Positions 62,542 to 64,000 of a stretch of DNA of 64,000 bases are shown here, piece by piece. Below the pieces are notes generated by a model, which saw only the letters and a program-made list of their open reading frames with translations, was not told where the DNA came from and searched no databases. The first letter of the stretch is position 1, and each line of letters starts with the position of its first letter. Position numbers and translations under genes: made by a program. Source of the stretch: DATFVA01 sp963747755 (GTDB lineage Bacteria > Bacteroidota > Ignavibacteria > Ignavibacteriales > Ignavibacteriaceae); NCBI GenBank assembly GCA_963747755.1, contig CAVVGK010000011.1, forward strand, positions 310,001 to 374,000. Reading direction: 5' to 3'.

Positions 62542-63774
62542 TTAGTGAGCGCAAGTTTTCTGAACGTTTTTTTTCCATTCACGGTCTGCTTCACCGAAAG
62601 GCTGAAGCGCTCTCGGAATAGCACCGTGCATGTATGATATTATAATCCCATAGTTAACTACCGGAACATCCATAAGTCTGGCTACATTCAAACGCACCTG
62701 CATCATTTTCCTGGAGAGCAGGCAGGCTCCGCAGTGGATGATAAGTCTGTATTGTGAGAGATCTTCAGGCAGGTTTGAATTGTGCGCGTGTTCAATTATC
62801 AGGCTTTTCTTCGTATAGCTTCTTAGCCAGTCCGGTATCTTTTCTTTCCCTGGATCATCATCCTGATCATGATGTGAGCACGCTTCAGCAATAAGTATCT
62901 TATCGCCGTCCTTTAGTTCATCAATTCTTTTTAATCCTTTGATAAATGTATTAAGGTCTCCCTTATGCCTTGCCATTAGAATAGAAAAAGTCGTCATCCT
63001 GATGTTTTCAGGTATATTTACCGCCGCCTGCCTTAAAGCCTGGCTGTCAGAGATGACCAGGTCAGGCCTGTTTCTAAGAGAAGCCAAAGCCATCGGCAGT
63101 TCCTTCTCTTTAACGATAATTACCATAGTATCCTTGTCGAGAGCCTCTCTTATTGTCTGCACCTGTGGAAGTATGAGCCTGTTTCCAGGAGCTTCAAGGT
63201 CAGCGGGAACAACGAGCACAACTATATCACCCTGGCTGATAAGGTCGCCAATCAGGGGAGGTTCATCATCGGAAGGCAGGGTTCTTATAACTTTCCTTTT
63301 CAGCGACTCAATGCCAACCCCGAGCTTGCAGGAAATTTCATAATGAATCGCACTCAGCAGTTTTATTTCCTTAAGGAGATCAGGATTTATCCCCATTTCA
63401 ATTTTATTAGCAGCAATAACGAAAGGAACTGAAATTTTGTCCAGATAATTCATCATTTCGTATTCTTCAGTGGATAATGTCTGCGTAGCATCTACAACTA
63501 CAACGGCAAAATCGGCTCCGGAGATCGCTTTTATTGTCCTGCTTATCCTTTTAGTGCCAAGTTCGCCATCGTCATCTATACCGGGTGTATCAATAAGAAG
63601 AACAGGTCCGTACGGAAGCAGTTCTACCGTTTTTTCAACGGGATCGATGGTTGTTCCAGGAATATCACTGACAATGCTTAAAGTCTGCCCAAGGAATGCA
63701 TTTACCAGGGATGACTTTCCTGCGTTCCTCCGTCCGACAAAAACAATCTGCTTTTTACTGAGGCTGATCGGCAT
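62542..63774 (-). CDS. hydF: [FeFe] hydrogenase maturation GTPase HydF
   Basis: Scaffold GTPase that receives the di-iron precursor of the H-cluster and delivers it to HydA. Seen in 410 residues: N-terminal GTPase with G1 GRRNAGKSS, G2/G3 IPGTTIDPVEK and LLIDTPGIDD, G4-like AANKIE, then a dimerisation region and the C-terminal Fe-S domain with CSHHDQD (about residue 297) and HCGAC (about 345-349), the Cys-x-His ... His-Cys-x2-Cys cluster ligands. ATG at 63774 overlaps the stop region of a short upstream frame. HydE and HydG, needed for the same maturation, are not in the window and may lie beyond 64000. Confidence 0.95.
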   Translation of the reverse strand: MPISLSKKQIVFVGRRNAGKSSLVNAFLGQTLSIVSDIPGTTIDPVEKTVELLPYGPVLLIDTPGIDDDGELGTKRISRTIKAISGADFAVVVVDATQTLSTEEYEMMNYLDKISVPFVIAANKIEMGINPDLLKEIKLLSAIHYEISCKLGVGIESLKRKVIRTLPSDDEPPLIGDLISQGDIVVLVVPADLEAPGNRLILPQVQTIREALDKDTMVIIVKEKELPMALASLRNRPDLVISDSQALRQAAVNIPENIRMTTFSILMARHKGDLNTFIKGLKRIDELKDGDKILIAEACSHHDQDDDPGKEKIPDWLRSYTKKSLIIEHAHNSNLPEDLSQYRLIIHCGACLLSRKMMQVRLNVARLMDVPVVNYGIIISYMHGAIPRALQPFGEADREWKKNVQKTCAH

Positions 63775-63776
63775 TT

Positions 63777-63836
63777 TCAAACTGCCTCCATCGCGGGATT
63801 ATATTCTCTCCCCAAAGAATCTTTTTCTTCTCGCAT
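63777..63836 (-). CDS. Short leader frame before hydF (19 aa)
   Basis: Seen: ATG 6 bp after a strong ACAAGGAG site, 19 residues (MREEKDSLGREYNPAMEAV), stop 2 bp before the hydF ATG. The first nine residues resemble the start of aspartate ammonia-lyase proteins (MRxEKDSLG), whose genes are often found with hydE, hydF and hydG. It may be a relic of a deleted aspA, a leader peptide coupling translation to hydF, or chance. The good ribosome site supports translation. Confidence 0.4.
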   Translation of the reverse strand: MREEKDSLGREYNPAMEAV

Positions 63837-64000
63837 AAATTCTCCTTGTATAAAGAAGTCAAAAAGCGTTCCATCATCAACTATTAATAGAATCACATTT
63901 TAATCCAAAATCTTAATATTGGGTTCAAAAGAGTGTTGAATCTTTATATAGTGAGTTTCCCTTTTCGAAAATCGCATTCTCTCTAATAAGAATGCCGCGT

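Noticed and set aside
1..64000. tRNA, rRNA, riboswitch or insertion-sequence transposase
   Set aside because: Looked for in the gaps by eye; no cloverleaf, rRNA-like stretch, known riboswitch core or transposase frame was seen.

Overview
The window reads as a chromosomal segment of an Ignavibacteria-like member of the Bacteroidota/Chlorobiota group. Supporting signs are three genes ending in type IX secretion (T9SS) type A sorting domains with the NYPNPFNP-type motif, a PafA-type alkaline phosphatase, a group II geranylgeranylglyceryl phosphate synthase, a YpdA-type bacillithiol disulfide reductase, a homodimeric pyruvate dehydrogenase and several palindromic REP-like repeats in the gaps. The taxonomic call is an inference; no rRNA, tRNA or marker gene is in the window.

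Layout. 1-3041 (minus): the end of a surface-polysaccharide type cluster (NodU/CmcH carbamoyltransferase, SxtJ and DUF5989 small membrane proteins, a 47-residue lysine-rich protein, a GT2 glycosyltransferase cut by the window edge). 3271-10175: OmpA protein with calcium-binding type 3 repeats, S9-like hydrolase, DUF192, GmhA, GGGP synthase, Tex. 10607-17758 (plus): pyruvate dehydrogenase operon aceE-aceF-(M29 aminopeptidase)-lpdA, with lpdA carrying a one-base frameshift. 17763-40431: mixed housekeeping and envelope genes, including a secreted arylsulfotransferase, cytochrome c, class I aldolase, YpdA, PepF, GT39, UbiB-like kinase, YihY, a heavy-metal/manganese exporter, an M14 carboxypeptidase and PafA. 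40432-41248: a gene-free, repeat-rich gap. 41249-50333: symporter, HemW-like protein, a broken T9SS gene with a REP-like element inside it, small membrane proteins, an AT-rich two-gene island (GT87 plus methyltransferase), thioredoxin and a RegB-like sensor kinase.

50396-63836 (all minus, almost no gaps) is the standout. It encodes, in transcription order: HydF maturase, a trimeric NAD-linked [FeFe] hydrogenase (HydC2-HydB2-HydA2), a sensory-type [FeFe] hydrogenase fused to an RnfB-like Fe-S domain and a histidine kinase (with an apparent frameshift in the H-box), a lone receiver, a receiver-PAS-kinase hybrid, a second lone receiver, and then a second trimeric hydrogenase (HydC1-HydB1-HydA1) with a trimmed HydB. 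The arrangement suggests that H2 or redox sensing by the hydrogenase-like kinase feeds a phosphorelay controlling use of two different NAD(H)-linked hydrogenases. No DNA-binding output domain is encoded in the cluster, so how the signal leaves the relay is open.

Two genes (lpdA and the sensor hydrogenase-kinase) show single-base frameshifts in otherwise intact frames. Sequencing or assembly error is as plausible as real mutation for both.
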